A stretch of 39,972 nucleotides of DNA. Origin: an uncultured SAR86 cluster bacterium (lineage in GTDB: Bacteria > Pseudomonadota > Gammaproteobacteria > Magnimaribacterales > D2472). The notes below the pieces were generated by a model that saw nothing but the letters and a program-made list of their open reading frames with translations, searched no databases and was not told the origin of the DNA. The position numbers and the translations under genes were made by a program. Below, piece by piece: positions 33,489-39,972 of the stretch (its first letter is position 1; every line of letters begins with the position of its first letter). The stretch spans positions 1 through 39,972 of the forward strand of contig CACCNJ010000010.1 in assembly GCA_902547295.1 (NCBI GenBank), read 5' to 3'.

Positions 33489-35484
33489 GCGAAGTTATTT
33501 TATCTCTGCAAACTGCAGCTTTTTCGAATTCCATTTTTTTTGCTAAAGCAAACATCTCATCTTCTAATTTTTGTAAAGTCTCAGTAATGTTATCTACAGT
33601 GTCATCCTTAATCTTAAAGGTAACAATTTTATCAATGTCTTCTTTTTTCTTTTTGGTATTGCCCTTAATTATTCTTGCACCTTCCATAATATCTTTAACT
33701 TTTGTTGAAATAGATTTTGGTGTGATATTGTTTTTGTCATTAAACTCTTCTTGAATAGACCTTCTTCTATCTGTTTCATCTATTGCCCTTTGCATTGATC
33801 CGGTTACTTTGTCTGCATATAAAATAGCCTTCCCCCTCAAATTTCTTGCTGCTCTTCCTATTGTTTGAATTAGAGTAGTATCAGATCTCAAAAACCCCTC
33901 TTTATCTGCATCTAAAACTGCAACGAGACTTACCTCGGGAATATCTAAGCCCTCTCTTAATAAATTAATGCCAACAAGAACATCAAATTTACCCAATCTA
34001 AGATCTCTAATAATTTCAACACGCTCTACTGTGTCTATATCAGAGTGCATGTATCTCGCAGAAATATTATTTTCATTTAAATAATCTGTTAAATCTTCTG
34101 CCATTCTTTTTGTAAGAGTCGTTACTAATACCCTTTCTTTCATTGCAACTCTATCATTACATTCACCTATAACATCATCAATTTGTGTAGAGGCAGGTCT
34201 TATTTCTACCTCAGGGTCTGTGAGGCCAGTTGGCCTTACTAGCAACTCAACTAAATTATCTTGTTTGTCATTTTCATATTTACTTGGAGTGGCAGATACA
34301 TAAATTCTTTGTGGTGCCAACATTTCCCATTCCTCAAATTTTAATGGCCTGTTATCCAAAGCTGATGGGAGTCTAAAACCATATTCAACTAGTGTTTCTT
34401 TTCTTGACCTGTCACCTTTATACATTGCCCCTATTTGGGGAACAGAAACATGAGATTCATCAATAAAAACAATTGCATCCTTCGGAATGTAATCAAACAA
34501 ACATGGTGGCGACTCTCCTGGATTTCTGCCACTTAAATATCTTGAATAATTTTCAATACCCTGACAATAACCAAGCTCACGCATCATTTCGATATCATAG
34601 TTTGTTCTTTCTTCTAACCTTTGAGCCTCTACGAGTTTATTGTTATCTCTTAGAAAGTTAAGGCGTGTTTTTAACTCATCTTTTATATCTGGAATGCAAT
34701 TTGTAACTGTATCTTTTGGTGTGACGTAATGAGTTTTTGGAAAAATTGTGACTCTAGGTATTTCACTAATAATTACTCCAGTAAGAGGATCAAACCAAGA
34801 TAATTTTTCAATCTCATCACCAAAAAATTCAATTCTCAGTGCCTCTTTATCTGAATCAGCTGGATAAACGTCAACTGTATCTCCTCTCACTCTAAAAGTT
34901 GCTCTCCTAAAATCTAAATCGTTTCTTGTATATTGAAGAGATGATAGTCTCAAAACTAAATCACGCTGAGAAACCATATCTCCTCGATCTAAATGAATCA
35001 CCATTTTTAAGTATGACTCAGGTGCTCCTAGACCATAAATTGAAGATACAGTTGCAACAACTACCGTATCTTTTCTTTCGATTAATGCTTTTGTTGCTGA
35101 AAGCCTCATTTGCTCAATGTGCTCATTAATTGATGCATCTTTAGCGATATAGGTGTCTGAAGTTGGAACATAAGCTTCTGGCTGATAATAGTCATAATAA
35201 GAAACAAAATATTCAACAGAATTATTTGGGAAAAAGTCTCTAAACTCTCCATATAATTGGGCAGCCAACGTTTTGTTATGTGCCATTACGATAGCTGGTC
35301 TTTGAGTTTCCTCAATAACTTTCGCCATCGTATATGTTTTTCCAGAACCAGTTACTCCAAGCAAGGTTTGATGAAGTAAGCCATCATTTAGTCCCTCAAC
35401 TAACTCTTTAATTGCATCAGGCTGAGAACCTGATGGAGAAAAGTCACTTACTACTTGGAGTTTTTTAAAGTTAAGTTCACTCAT
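33463..35484 (-). CDS. uvrB: Excinuclease ABC subunit B
   Basis: From the ATG at 35484 the protein has 673 residues, the same as E. coli UvrB. It has the Walker A motif GVTGSGKT (43-50), the DNA-clamping beta-hairpin region [21 protein letters not shown], the helicase motif [16 protein letters not shown], and a C-terminal UVR domain ([18 protein letters not shown]) that contacts UvrC. It verifies lesions in nucleotide excision repair. A GTG at 35499 would add five residues but is less likely given the length match. The start overlaps the upstream lipoprotein gene by 8 bases. No LexA box is seen ahead of that gene. Confidence 0.98.
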   Translation of the reverse strand: MSELNFKKLQVVSDFSPSGSQPDAIKELVEGLNDGLLHQTLLGVTGSGKTYTMAKVIEETQRPAIVMAHNKTLAAQLYGEFRDFFPNNSVEYFVSYYDYYQPEAYVPTSDTYIAKDASINEHIEQMRLSATKALIERKDTVVVATVSSIYGLGAPESYLKMVIHLDRGDMVSQRDLVLRLSSLQYTRNDLDFRRATFRVRGDTVDVYPADSDKEALRIEFFGDEIEKLSWFDPLTGVIISEIPRVTIFPKTHYVTPKDTVTNCIPDIKDELKTRLNFLRDNNKLVEAQRLEERTNYDIEMMRELGYCQGIENYSRYLSGRNPGESPPCLFDYIPKDAIVFIDESHVSVPQIGAMYKGDRSRKETLVEYGFRLPSALDNRPLKFEEWEMLAPQRIYVSATPSKYENDKQDNLVELLVRPTGLTDPEVEIRPASTQIDDVIGECNDRVAMKERVLVTTLTKRMAEDLTDYLNENNISARYMHSDIDTVERVEIIRDLRLGKFDVLVGINLLREGLDIPEVSLVAVLDADKEGFLRSDTTLIQTIGRAARNLRGKAILYADKVTGSMQRAIDETDRRRSIQEEFNDKNNITPKSISTKVKDIMEGARIIKGNTKKKKEDIDKIVTFKIKDDTVDNITETLQKLEDEMFALAKKMEFEKAAVCRDKITSLKRKLIDL

Positions 35485-35881
35485 CTTTCTCAAAAACACC
35501 TAAACGACCTACGATGCAATTCCCATTTTGCAGAGCAGCAGTTACTACATCAGAAACTTCTCTACTTGCAATCCAATATTCAATAATATTTTCATCTTTG
35601 GCATTAAATTGTATTTTAAACTTCTTATCTTCATATATTCGTTTTTTTTCAAAAAGCAAAGGCCTTAATTCATCACAGGTTAAATTTGAGTATTGTTTCC
35701 AAGCTTCCTTATCATGAGGTGGAAATTTTTCGGGAGTGTAAAACATCATATTTTTAGCTTTTGTTAATCCAAAATTTACATCAGTGCCAGTTGTAGCTGA
35801 TGCAACTGCACTCCCAACCATTGCACATGAAGAAATAATAAAAATTATAAATACAAAAGTTAGTATTATTGGCGTTCTCAT
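35477..35881 (-). CDS. Small putative lipoprotein of unknown function
   Basis: The 134-residue protein begins with a lipoprotein signal peptide and lipobox (IISSC, C19), then [11 protein letters not shown] and a soluble domain with two further cysteines (in LTCDEL and NGNCIVG). It is therefore probably anchored in a membrane facing the periplasm. I do not recognise a family. It overlaps uvrB by 8 bases, so translation of the two may be coupled, although their cell compartments differ. The start ATG at 35881 lies next to the divergent promoter of tRNA-Asn, and GGAGAAG about 3 bases upstream is a good ribosome-binding site. Confidence 0.78.
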   Translation of the reverse strand: MRTPIILTFVFIIFIISSCAMVGSAVASATTGTDVNFGLTKAKNMMFYTPEKFPPHDKEAWKQYSNLTCDELRPLLFEKKRIYEDKKFKIQFNAKDENIIEYWIASREVSDVVTAALQNGNCIVGRLGVFEKDE

Positions 35882-35910
35882 TTACTTCTCCATTAAAAAT
35901 TAATTATAAT
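35882..35910 (+). promoter_or_regulatory. Putative promoter of tRNA-Asn
   Basis: TTACTT (35882-35887) and a perfect TATAAT (35905-35910) are spaced 17 bases apart, and the mature tRNA starts 17 bases after the -10. The -35 abuts the start codon of the divergent lipoprotein gene. Confidence 0.55.
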
Positions 35911-35926
35911 GCTTTGCTATTAGCGT

Positions 35927-36001
35927 TCCTCAGTAGCTCAGCGGTAGAGCAGTTGACTGTTAATCAATTGGTCGTTGGTTCGATCCCAACCTGAGGAGCC
36001 A
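35927..36001 (+). tRNA. tRNA-Asn (anticodon GTT)
   Basis: The cloverleaf is clear: acceptor TCCTCAG/CTGAGGA, D-arm with AGCTCAGCGGTAGAGC, anticodon stem GTTGA/TCAAT around CTGTTAA (anticodon GTT), T-arm TTGG/CCAA with GTTCGATC, discriminator G and an encoded CCA. It is convergent with the ArsC-like gene, which ends 8 bases away. Confidence 0.96.
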
Positions 36002-36008
36002 TTTAACT

Positions 36009-36428
36009 TCACAAATTATTCTCAATCATAAATTTTTTCATCAAATTATAAATATTTTCTCTAGTTTTTTGAAAAGCCATATTTAGTTGGGCATCGTTTA
36101 AATTATTCATAACAGGATCTTCGTTTATCCAGTGTAAAGAAATAGCATCCGTTGGTAAAACTGGACAAATCTCTTCAGCACATAGTGTTATTGCAAAATC
36201 TAGATTATCCAAAAAATCTTTATCTAAATCATTTATAGATTCTGATTTATTACTACTAATATCAATTCCAATATCTTTAAGCGTCTTTATGGCAAAAGGA
36301 TGCACTTGACCAACAGGATCAGACCCAGCACTTTTAATAGTATGATTGTGACCGAACATATCAACAGCGAGACCTTCAGCGATTTGACTTCTTGCAGAAT
36401 TTCCAACACATAAAAAAAGAATATTCAT
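36009..36428 (-). CDS. ArsC-like low-molecular-weight phosphatase
   Basis: From the ATG at 36428 the protein has 139 residues, starting MNILFLCVGNSARSQIAEG, the CX5R phosphate loop (C7, R13) of low-molecular-weight tyrosine phosphatases. Two further cysteines, C83 in ITLCAEE and C88 in ICP, together with LHWINEDP, match the thioredoxin-coupled arsenate reductase ArsC (C10/C82/C89 in the pI258 enzyme), so it probably reduces arsenate to arsenite. No arsenite pump or ArsR is in the window. A longer frame to 36518 adds a hydrophobic, AT-rich leader that is not conserved in the family and overlaps the divergent sulfotransferase, so the shorter start is used. Confidence 0.85.
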   Translation of the reverse strand: MNILFLCVGNSARSQIAEGLAVDMFGHNHTIKSAGSDPVGQVHPFAIKTLKDIGIDISSNKSESINDLDKDFLDNLDFAITLCAEEICPVLPTDAISLHWINEDPVMNNLNDAQLNMAFQKTRENIYNLMKKFMIENNL

Positions 36429-36489
36429 GGATAAATTGTAGATTTGCTTATATAGAGTTATCTTATATCTATTATAAATAATTTTAAAA

Positions 36490-37608
36490 GTGATTAATAA
36501 AATAAGCGTCAAAAGCATGCTAAGTGGACTTGAAGGAAAACTTGGAGAGGATGACTATACTGAGCCACTTGAAATTCTGATAAATTCAGCCAATAAAAAT
36601 AACGAATTTAATCTTTTTGGTTCCATAGCATTTAAAAATCAGCTTAAAGATAGGCTGAAAATGAGAAGTAAATTATATAACTTCGTAAAAGATAGAGATC
36701 TCCCCTCTACAGCTAATCCGGTTTTTGTTACTGGTCTTCCAAGATCAGGTACAACTTTTCTTTTTAATTTACTTGCTCTTGATAATAGTCATCGGTCTCC
36801 TAGATATTGGGAAATAATGTCTTTGATGCCATTAGTTAAAAATAAATTTGATATTAAAAAACGGGAATGGAAGATCAATGCTGAATTAAAGTTTGCAAGA
36901 ACAATTATTCCTAAATTAAGAAACATGCATCATATAAGAGCAAATTCACCAGAAGAGTGTGAACTCCTTGCAACCATAAATGTAAGAAGTTTTGTCTATA
37001 TGTGTATGGCAAATGTTCCTGAATACGTAGAGTATCTAAAAGACTGTAGCTTTGATTCTGTTTTTAAATGGCATAAACGATTTTTTCAAGTCTTAGAAAT
37101 TAATGGAAGACCAAAAAGATGGTTACTTAAAGATCCAAGTCATATAGGTCATATTCCAGAAATATTAACCACTTATCCAAATGCAAAATTTATAAATATA
37201 CATAGAGATCCTATGGAATCGGTAGCATCTTTTTGCAGCCTTGCTAAAAATATAAGATCTGCGTTCTCAAAGAATGTAAATCCAGAGCAAATTGGTGAAG
37301 TTATTTTAGACTTTTGGCAACACAGTCTTCAAAAAGGCATCCAAGCTAAAGAAAACCTTTCCTCAGATCAAATCATCGATATTAGTTATAGCAATTTTAT
37401 AGATGATCCTTTAAACATTTTGAAAGATATATACCAAAACTTTGAATTTGATATGGATATAGAAACCGAAAATAAAATTAAAAACTATCTAATAAATCAG
37501 AGTAAGTTAAAAAAAGAAAAGCATTCATATTCAATAGAAGAGTTTGGTTTAAACGAAGCTAAAGTTAAAGACTGTTTTAAAAACTACATGATGAACTATG
37601 AATTTTGA
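36490..37608 (+). CDS. Sulfotransferase family protein
   Basis: The 372-residue protein has the PAPS 5'-phosphosulfate loop VFVTGLPRSGTTFLFNLL (residues 78-95), a basic-aromatic central region with KRWLLKDPSHIGH, and the 3'-phosphate motif INIHRDPMESVASF (H238, R239). It should transfer sulfate from PAPS to an acceptor that cannot be named; related bacterial proteins act on lipids, sugars or small metabolites. It has no signal peptide. The start is GTG at 36490; an ATG at 36517 (residue 10) is an alternative and neither has a clear ribosome-binding site. It is divergent from the ArsC-like gene. Confidence 0.85.
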   Translation: MINKISVKSMLSGLEGKLGEDDYTEPLEILINSANKNNEFNLFGSIAFKNQLKDRLKMRSKLYNFVKDRDLPSTANPVFVTGLPRSGTTFLFNLLALDNSHRSPRYWEIMSLMPLVKNKFDIKKREWKINAELKFARTIIPKLRNMHHIRANSPEECELLATINVRSFVYMCMANVPEYVEYLKDCSFDSVFKWHKRFFQVLEINGRPKRWLLKDPSHIGHIPEILTTYPNAKFINIHRDPMESVASFCSLAKNIRSAFSKNVNPEQIGEVILDFWQHSLQKGIQAKENLSSDQIIDISYSNFIDDPLNILKDIYQNFEFDMDIETENKIKNYLINQSKLKKEKHSYSIEEFGLNEAKVKDCFKNYMMNYEF

Positions 37609-37642
37609 TGATAAAATCAATATTAATATCTAAGGCGAATCA

Positions 37643-38251
37643 TTGAAAACTAGAAACTTTAAAATCTTTATACCTCTTTTAGTCGCATTAACCTCATGTG
37701 TGGATGTTATTGAAAATGATGAAGCTAATAATCTTATGGAGAATAAAATGACACAAGTAACAATAAAAACATCTGTTGGAGACATTCAACTTGAACTTAA
37801 TGACGAGAAAGCACCTATAACAGTTGAAAATTTTAAAACTATTGCCTCAAGTGGATATTATGAAGGAACAATATTTCATAGAGTTATAAATGGTTTCATG
37901 ATTCAAGGTGGCGGATTAACTGCTGACATGAATAATAAGTCTAGTGGAACCGGTCCTATACAAAATGAAGCTAATAATGGATTGCCAAATGACAGAGGTA
38001 CTATTGCAATGGCTAGAACGATGGATCCACACTCAGCCACAAGTCAGTTCTTTATTAATCACAAGGACAATGCATTTCTAAATCATACCGGGGAAACATC
38101 TCAAGGATGGGGATATGCTGTATTTGGTATGGTTACTGAAGGTATGGATATTGTTGATCAAATAGCAGAAGTTGCAACTGGATCATCTGGAGCTTATCAA
38201 GACGTTCCTGAAGAAGTGATAACTATTGAGTCAGTTACTATCTCTGAATGA
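37643..38251 (+). CDS. ppiB: Cyclophilin-type peptidyl-prolyl isomerase with lipoprotein signal
   Basis: The 202-residue reading frame begins with TTG at 37643 (AAGG 7 bases upstream) and encodes a lipoprotein signal peptide ending ALTSC (C19), a short acidic linker, then a complete PpiB-type cyclophilin: [40 protein letters not shown] and [10 protein letters not shown]. It catalyses proline cis-trans isomerisation. The usual PpiB is cytosolic and about 164 residues. An internal ATG at 37748 with GGAG 6 bases before it would give a 167-residue cytosolic form, so two products are possible. It overlaps lpxH as ATGA, and ppiB-lpxH is also the E. coli order. Confidence 0.9.
   Translation: MKTRNFKIFIPLLVALTSCVDVIENDEANNLMENKMTQVTIKTSVGDIQLELNDEKAPITVENFKTIASSGYYEGTIFHRVINGFMIQGGGLTADMNNKSSGTGPIQNEANNGLPNDRGTIAMARTMDPHSATSQFFINHKDNAFLNHTGETSQGWGYAVFGMVTEGMDIVDQIAEVATGSSGAYQDVPEEVITIESVTISE
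37738..37750 (+). promoter_or_regulatory. Internal ribosome-binding site and ATG inside the cyclophilin gene
   Basis: GGAGA at 37738-37742 precedes an in-frame ATG at 37748 with five bases between. Translation from here would give [12 protein letters not shown]..., which is where ordinary cytosolic PpiB proteins begin. The signal is better than that of the TTG start of the lipoprotein form. Use of this site is inferred. Confidence 0.5.
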
Positions 38252-38961
38252 CATCCTTTTTTATATCGGACATACATTTAAGCGAAAGTAATAATAAACT
38301 ATCTTCTGCTTTTATAAATTTTCTTAAAGATTCTAAAGAATCTTGCTCACAACTTTTTATTCTTGGAGACTTATTTGAAGTTTGGATTGGTGATGATTAT
38401 GAAACAAGTTTTATAAACAACATAAAATCTGAACTTTTAAATTTTACAACTAACGGACCGGATACCTTTCTTATGCATGGTAATAGAGATTTTTTAATAA
38501 GTGAGAAATTTTTGACTGATACTGGTATTAAACTTCTTCCCGATCCATTTGAAATAACTATGCATAATAAAAAAGTTCTCTTAAGTCATGGAGACTTCTT
38601 GTGTACTGATGACGTTGATTACATTAATTTTAGAAATCAAGTTAGAGATAAAGCCTGGCAAGATAATTTTTTGAGTAAGTCAATTGAAGAAAGAAGTGAA
38701 ATTGCATCAAAACTAAGAAGTGATAGCAATGATGCAACCCAAGATAAATCCATAGAAATCACTGATGTTAACGAGTCATCGGTCAAAAAAATTATTGGCG
38801 ATTACTCTCCTGACATATTTATTCATGGTCACACTCACAGACCTAATATTCATGAATATGCATCCTCAAAACGTATTGTTCTTGGTGATTGGGATGACTT
38901 TGGTTGGTATCTTCGTCTTGACGATGAATCATATAATTTAGAAAAATTTTCTATTGCTTGA
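38248..38961 (+). CDS. lpxH: UDP-2,3-diacylglucosamine diphosphatase
   Basis: The 237-residue protein has the calcineurin-like metal motifs of Lpx[11 protein letters not shown] (D8, H10), [14 protein letters not shown] (D41), [18 protein letters not shown] and FIHGHTHRP. It cleaves UDP-2,3-diacylglucosamine to lipid X in lipid A synthesis, at the inner face of the cytoplasmic membrane, so the cell makes a lipid A-bearing outer membrane. It is coupled to the cyclophilin gene by an ATGA overlap. Confidence 0.96.
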   Translation: MTSFFISDIHLSESNNKLSSAFINFLKDSKESCSQLFILGDLFEVWIGDDYETSFINNIKSELLNFTTNGPDTFLMHGNRDFLISEKFLTDTGIKLLPDPFEITMHNKKVLLSHGDFLCTDDVDYINFRNQVRDKAWQDNFLSKSIEERSEIASKLRSDSNDATQDKSIEITDVNESSVKKIIGDYSPDIFIHGHTHRPNIHEYASSKRIVLGDWDDFGWYLRLDDESYNLEKFSIA

Positions 38962-38995
38962 TTAACTACTTTACAAATAATTAGATTTAAATATA

Positions 38996-39011
38996 CTGTA
39001 TATATATACAG
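38996..39011. promoter_or_regulatory. LexA operator (SOS box) of umuDC
   Basis: CTGTATATATATACAG is a perfect palindrome of the gammaproteobacterial LexA consensus CTGT-N8-ACAG, extended by one matching TA/TA step on each side (38994-39013). It ends 9 bases before the umuD ATG. A possible -35 TTACAA (38971-38976) is 17 bases ahead of TACTGT (38994-38999), so the -10 would lie inside the operator. LexA should repress umuDC until DNA damage. Confidence 0.9.
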
Positions 39012-39020
39012 TATTAATCC

Positions 39021-39449
39021 ATGAAAGTTGACTATATCGGAAAAATTTCTGAAGAAAATCTGCCGGCAATATTTGTGCCCTATTTTCTTGAATCAGTCCA
39101 TGCCGGATTCCCCAGTCCGGCAAGCGACTATATTGAAAGTCCAATAGACTTAAATAAACACCTAATAAAAAATGGTGCTGCAACTTTTCTGGTTAGAGCG
39201 CAGGGACAATCCATGGTTGGTTCTGGCATTACCGATCAAGCGGTCTTAATAGTCGATAGAAGTATAAAGCCTTCTCACAACAGTATTGTGGTAGCAACTA
39301 TAGATGGCGAATTTGTATGTAAAAGATTAAAGCTCAAACCAAGAATGTGTTTAATGCCTGAGAATCCTGAGTACCCTCCTATCTTCATTAATAGTGGACA
39401 AGAATTAGAAATAGTAGGAACTGTAACTGCAGCAATTAATAAATTCTAA
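39021..39449 (+). CDS. umuD: DNA polymerase V protease-like subunit UmuD
   Basis: The 142-residue protein has the self-cleavage site HAGFPSP (between A28 and G29), the nucleophile S64 in GQSMVGSGI and the general-base lysine K101 in DGEFVCKRL, matching S60 and K97 of E. coli UmuD (139 residues). RecA-stimulated cleavage would give UmuD', which joins UmuC in error-prone translesion polymerase V. A perfect LexA operator ends 9 bases before the ATG and no Shine-Dalgarno sequence lies between, so the mRNA may have little or no leader. The stop overlaps the umuC start (TAATG). Confidence 0.96.
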   Translation: MKVDYIGKISEENLPAIFVPYFLESVHAGFPSPASDYIESPIDLNKHLIKNGAATFLVRAQGQSMVGSGITDQAVLIVDRSIKPSHNSIVVATIDGEFVCKRLKLKPRMCLMPENPEYPPIFINSGQELEIVGTVTAAINKF

Positions 39450-39972
39450 TGGCTTTTGCTCTTGTCGACTGTGAAAGTTTTTATGCCTCTTGTGAAAGAA
39501 TTTTTCGTCCAGACCTAAATAACGTTCCTATTGTTGTACTTTCTAATAATGATGGTTGTGTTATAGCAAGAAGTACAGAAGCAAAAAAGATGGGAATCGC
39601 AATGGGTGTTCCATGGTTTAAGGTTAGAGAATCTTTTCTGAAGCAAAATGGAAAAGTATTTTCATCAAATTTTACATTTTATGGAGATATATCGGCCAGA
39701 GTAATGAATATACTTGAGGGATTTGTTCCAAGAGTTGAGATATATAGTATCGATGAGGCCTTTCTGGATTTAGATACTTTGAAGCAAAACTATAATTTGT
39801 ATGATTTTGGTTGTCATATAAGATCTTTAGTGAGGCAATGGACAGGAATTCCAGTTCGAATAGGAATAGCTCCAAACAAAACTTTAAGTAAGATTGCTAT
39901 AAATGAAATTAAAAGAAAAAATATACCGACCTCAGTAATTGATCTATCAAATGAGAAACAAATCAAAATTGC
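39449..39972 (+). CDS. umuC: DNA polymerase V catalytic subunit UmuC, partial
   Basis: The first 174 codons are present before the window edge. The translation has the Y-family polymerase start FALVDCESFYASCERIF with the first metal-binding aspartate, SNNDGCVIARSTEAKKMGI, the catalytic YSIDEAFLDL, and GIPVRIGIAPNKTLSKIA. It copies past DNA lesions with UmuD'2. Its ATG overlaps the umuD stop (TAATG), so both are made from the LexA-controlled transcript. The palm, little-finger and C-terminal parts are outside the window. Confidence 0.96.
   Translation, partial: MAFALVDCESFYASCERIFRPDLNNVPIVVLSNNDGCVIARSTEAKKMGIAMGVPWFKVRESFLKQNGKVFSSNFTFYGDISARVMNILEGFVPRVEIYSIDEAFLDLDTLKQNYNLYDFGCHIRSLVRQWTGIPVRIGIAPNKTLSKIAINEIKRKNIPTSVIDLSNEKQIKI

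Noticed and set aside
36429-36518. Hydrophobic N-terminal extension of the ArsC-like protein
   Set aside because: The phosphatase family begins at MNILFLCVGN; the extension is AT-rich noncoding-like sequence overlapping the divergent gene.
1-39972. CRISPR array, prophage, insertion sequence or toxin-antitoxin system
   Set aside because: I saw no regularly spaced repeats, transposase, phage structural genes or toxin-antitoxin pair; nearly all the sequence is accounted for by intact chromosomal genes.

Overview
The window is gene-dense, AT-rich DNA (about one third G+C by eye) from a bacterial chromosome. It looks like a streamlined marine gammaproteobacterium, and SAR86-like is my best guess. 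Three things support this: tandem TonB-dependent receptors, very short or overlapping gene junctions, and gene neighbourhoods typical of Gammaproteobacteria (purL beside an mltF-like transglycosylase, a ppiB-type gene overlapping lpxH, alaS followed by lysC). The taxonomic call is an inference; there is no rRNA here. No stretch longer than 300 bases lacks a gene, and I see no prophage, insertion sequence or CRISPR array.

Layout. 1-4674: two paralogous TonB-dependent receptors on the minus strand (the first runs off the left edge), sharing an AT-rich leader block and separated by an intrinsic terminator. 4814-8823: a minus-strand group of a hydrolase/membrane fusion protein, thrS and a short yidD. 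8849-8923: tRNA-Arg(CCT) on the plus strand between two minus-strand genes. 8927-13935: a minus-strand cluster of an unknown polytopic protein, folE, maf, cysS and a flavin-binding oxidase-like gene. 13978-18012: a metallo-beta-lactamase-fold hydrolase, a short-chain dehydrogenase and a large secreted zinc metalloprotease. 18014-20473: a one-domain DNA alkyltransferase, ornithine aminotransferase, and divergently a CtlX-type guanidino/ureido hydrolase; together the last two can turn citrulline (or arginine) into ornithine and then glutamate semialdehyde. 20519-28274: a small membrane protein, a MetF-like reductase, tRNA-Ser(GCT), pyrC, lysC, alaS, a gamma-carbonic-anhydrase-like protein and a NudL-type NUDIX hydrolase, all minus strand. 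28327-33488: a second, divergent NUDIX hydrolase, purL and a lipoprotein lytic transglycosylase. 33463-36428: uvrB, a small lipoprotein, tRNA-Asn(GTT) and an ArsC/low-molecular-weight phosphatase. 36490-39972: a sulfotransferase, a cyclophilin, lpxH, and a LexA-controlled umuDC operon cut by the right edge.

Most genes are housekeeping: three aminoacyl-tRNA synthetases, folate, purine and pyrimidine synthesis, DNA repair and the envelope. The points most worth a second look are: a four-cysteine insertion in the ornithine aminotransferase; its divergent pairing with CtlX; a cyclophilin gene with a lipoprotein start and an internal cytosolic start; a threonyl-tRNA synthetase lacking a conserved editing-site histidine; the shared leader of the two receptors; a perfect LexA operator so close to umuD that its mRNA may be nearly leaderless; and two large membrane proteins I cannot assign. 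I did not find a clearly new multi-gene defence or mobile system.
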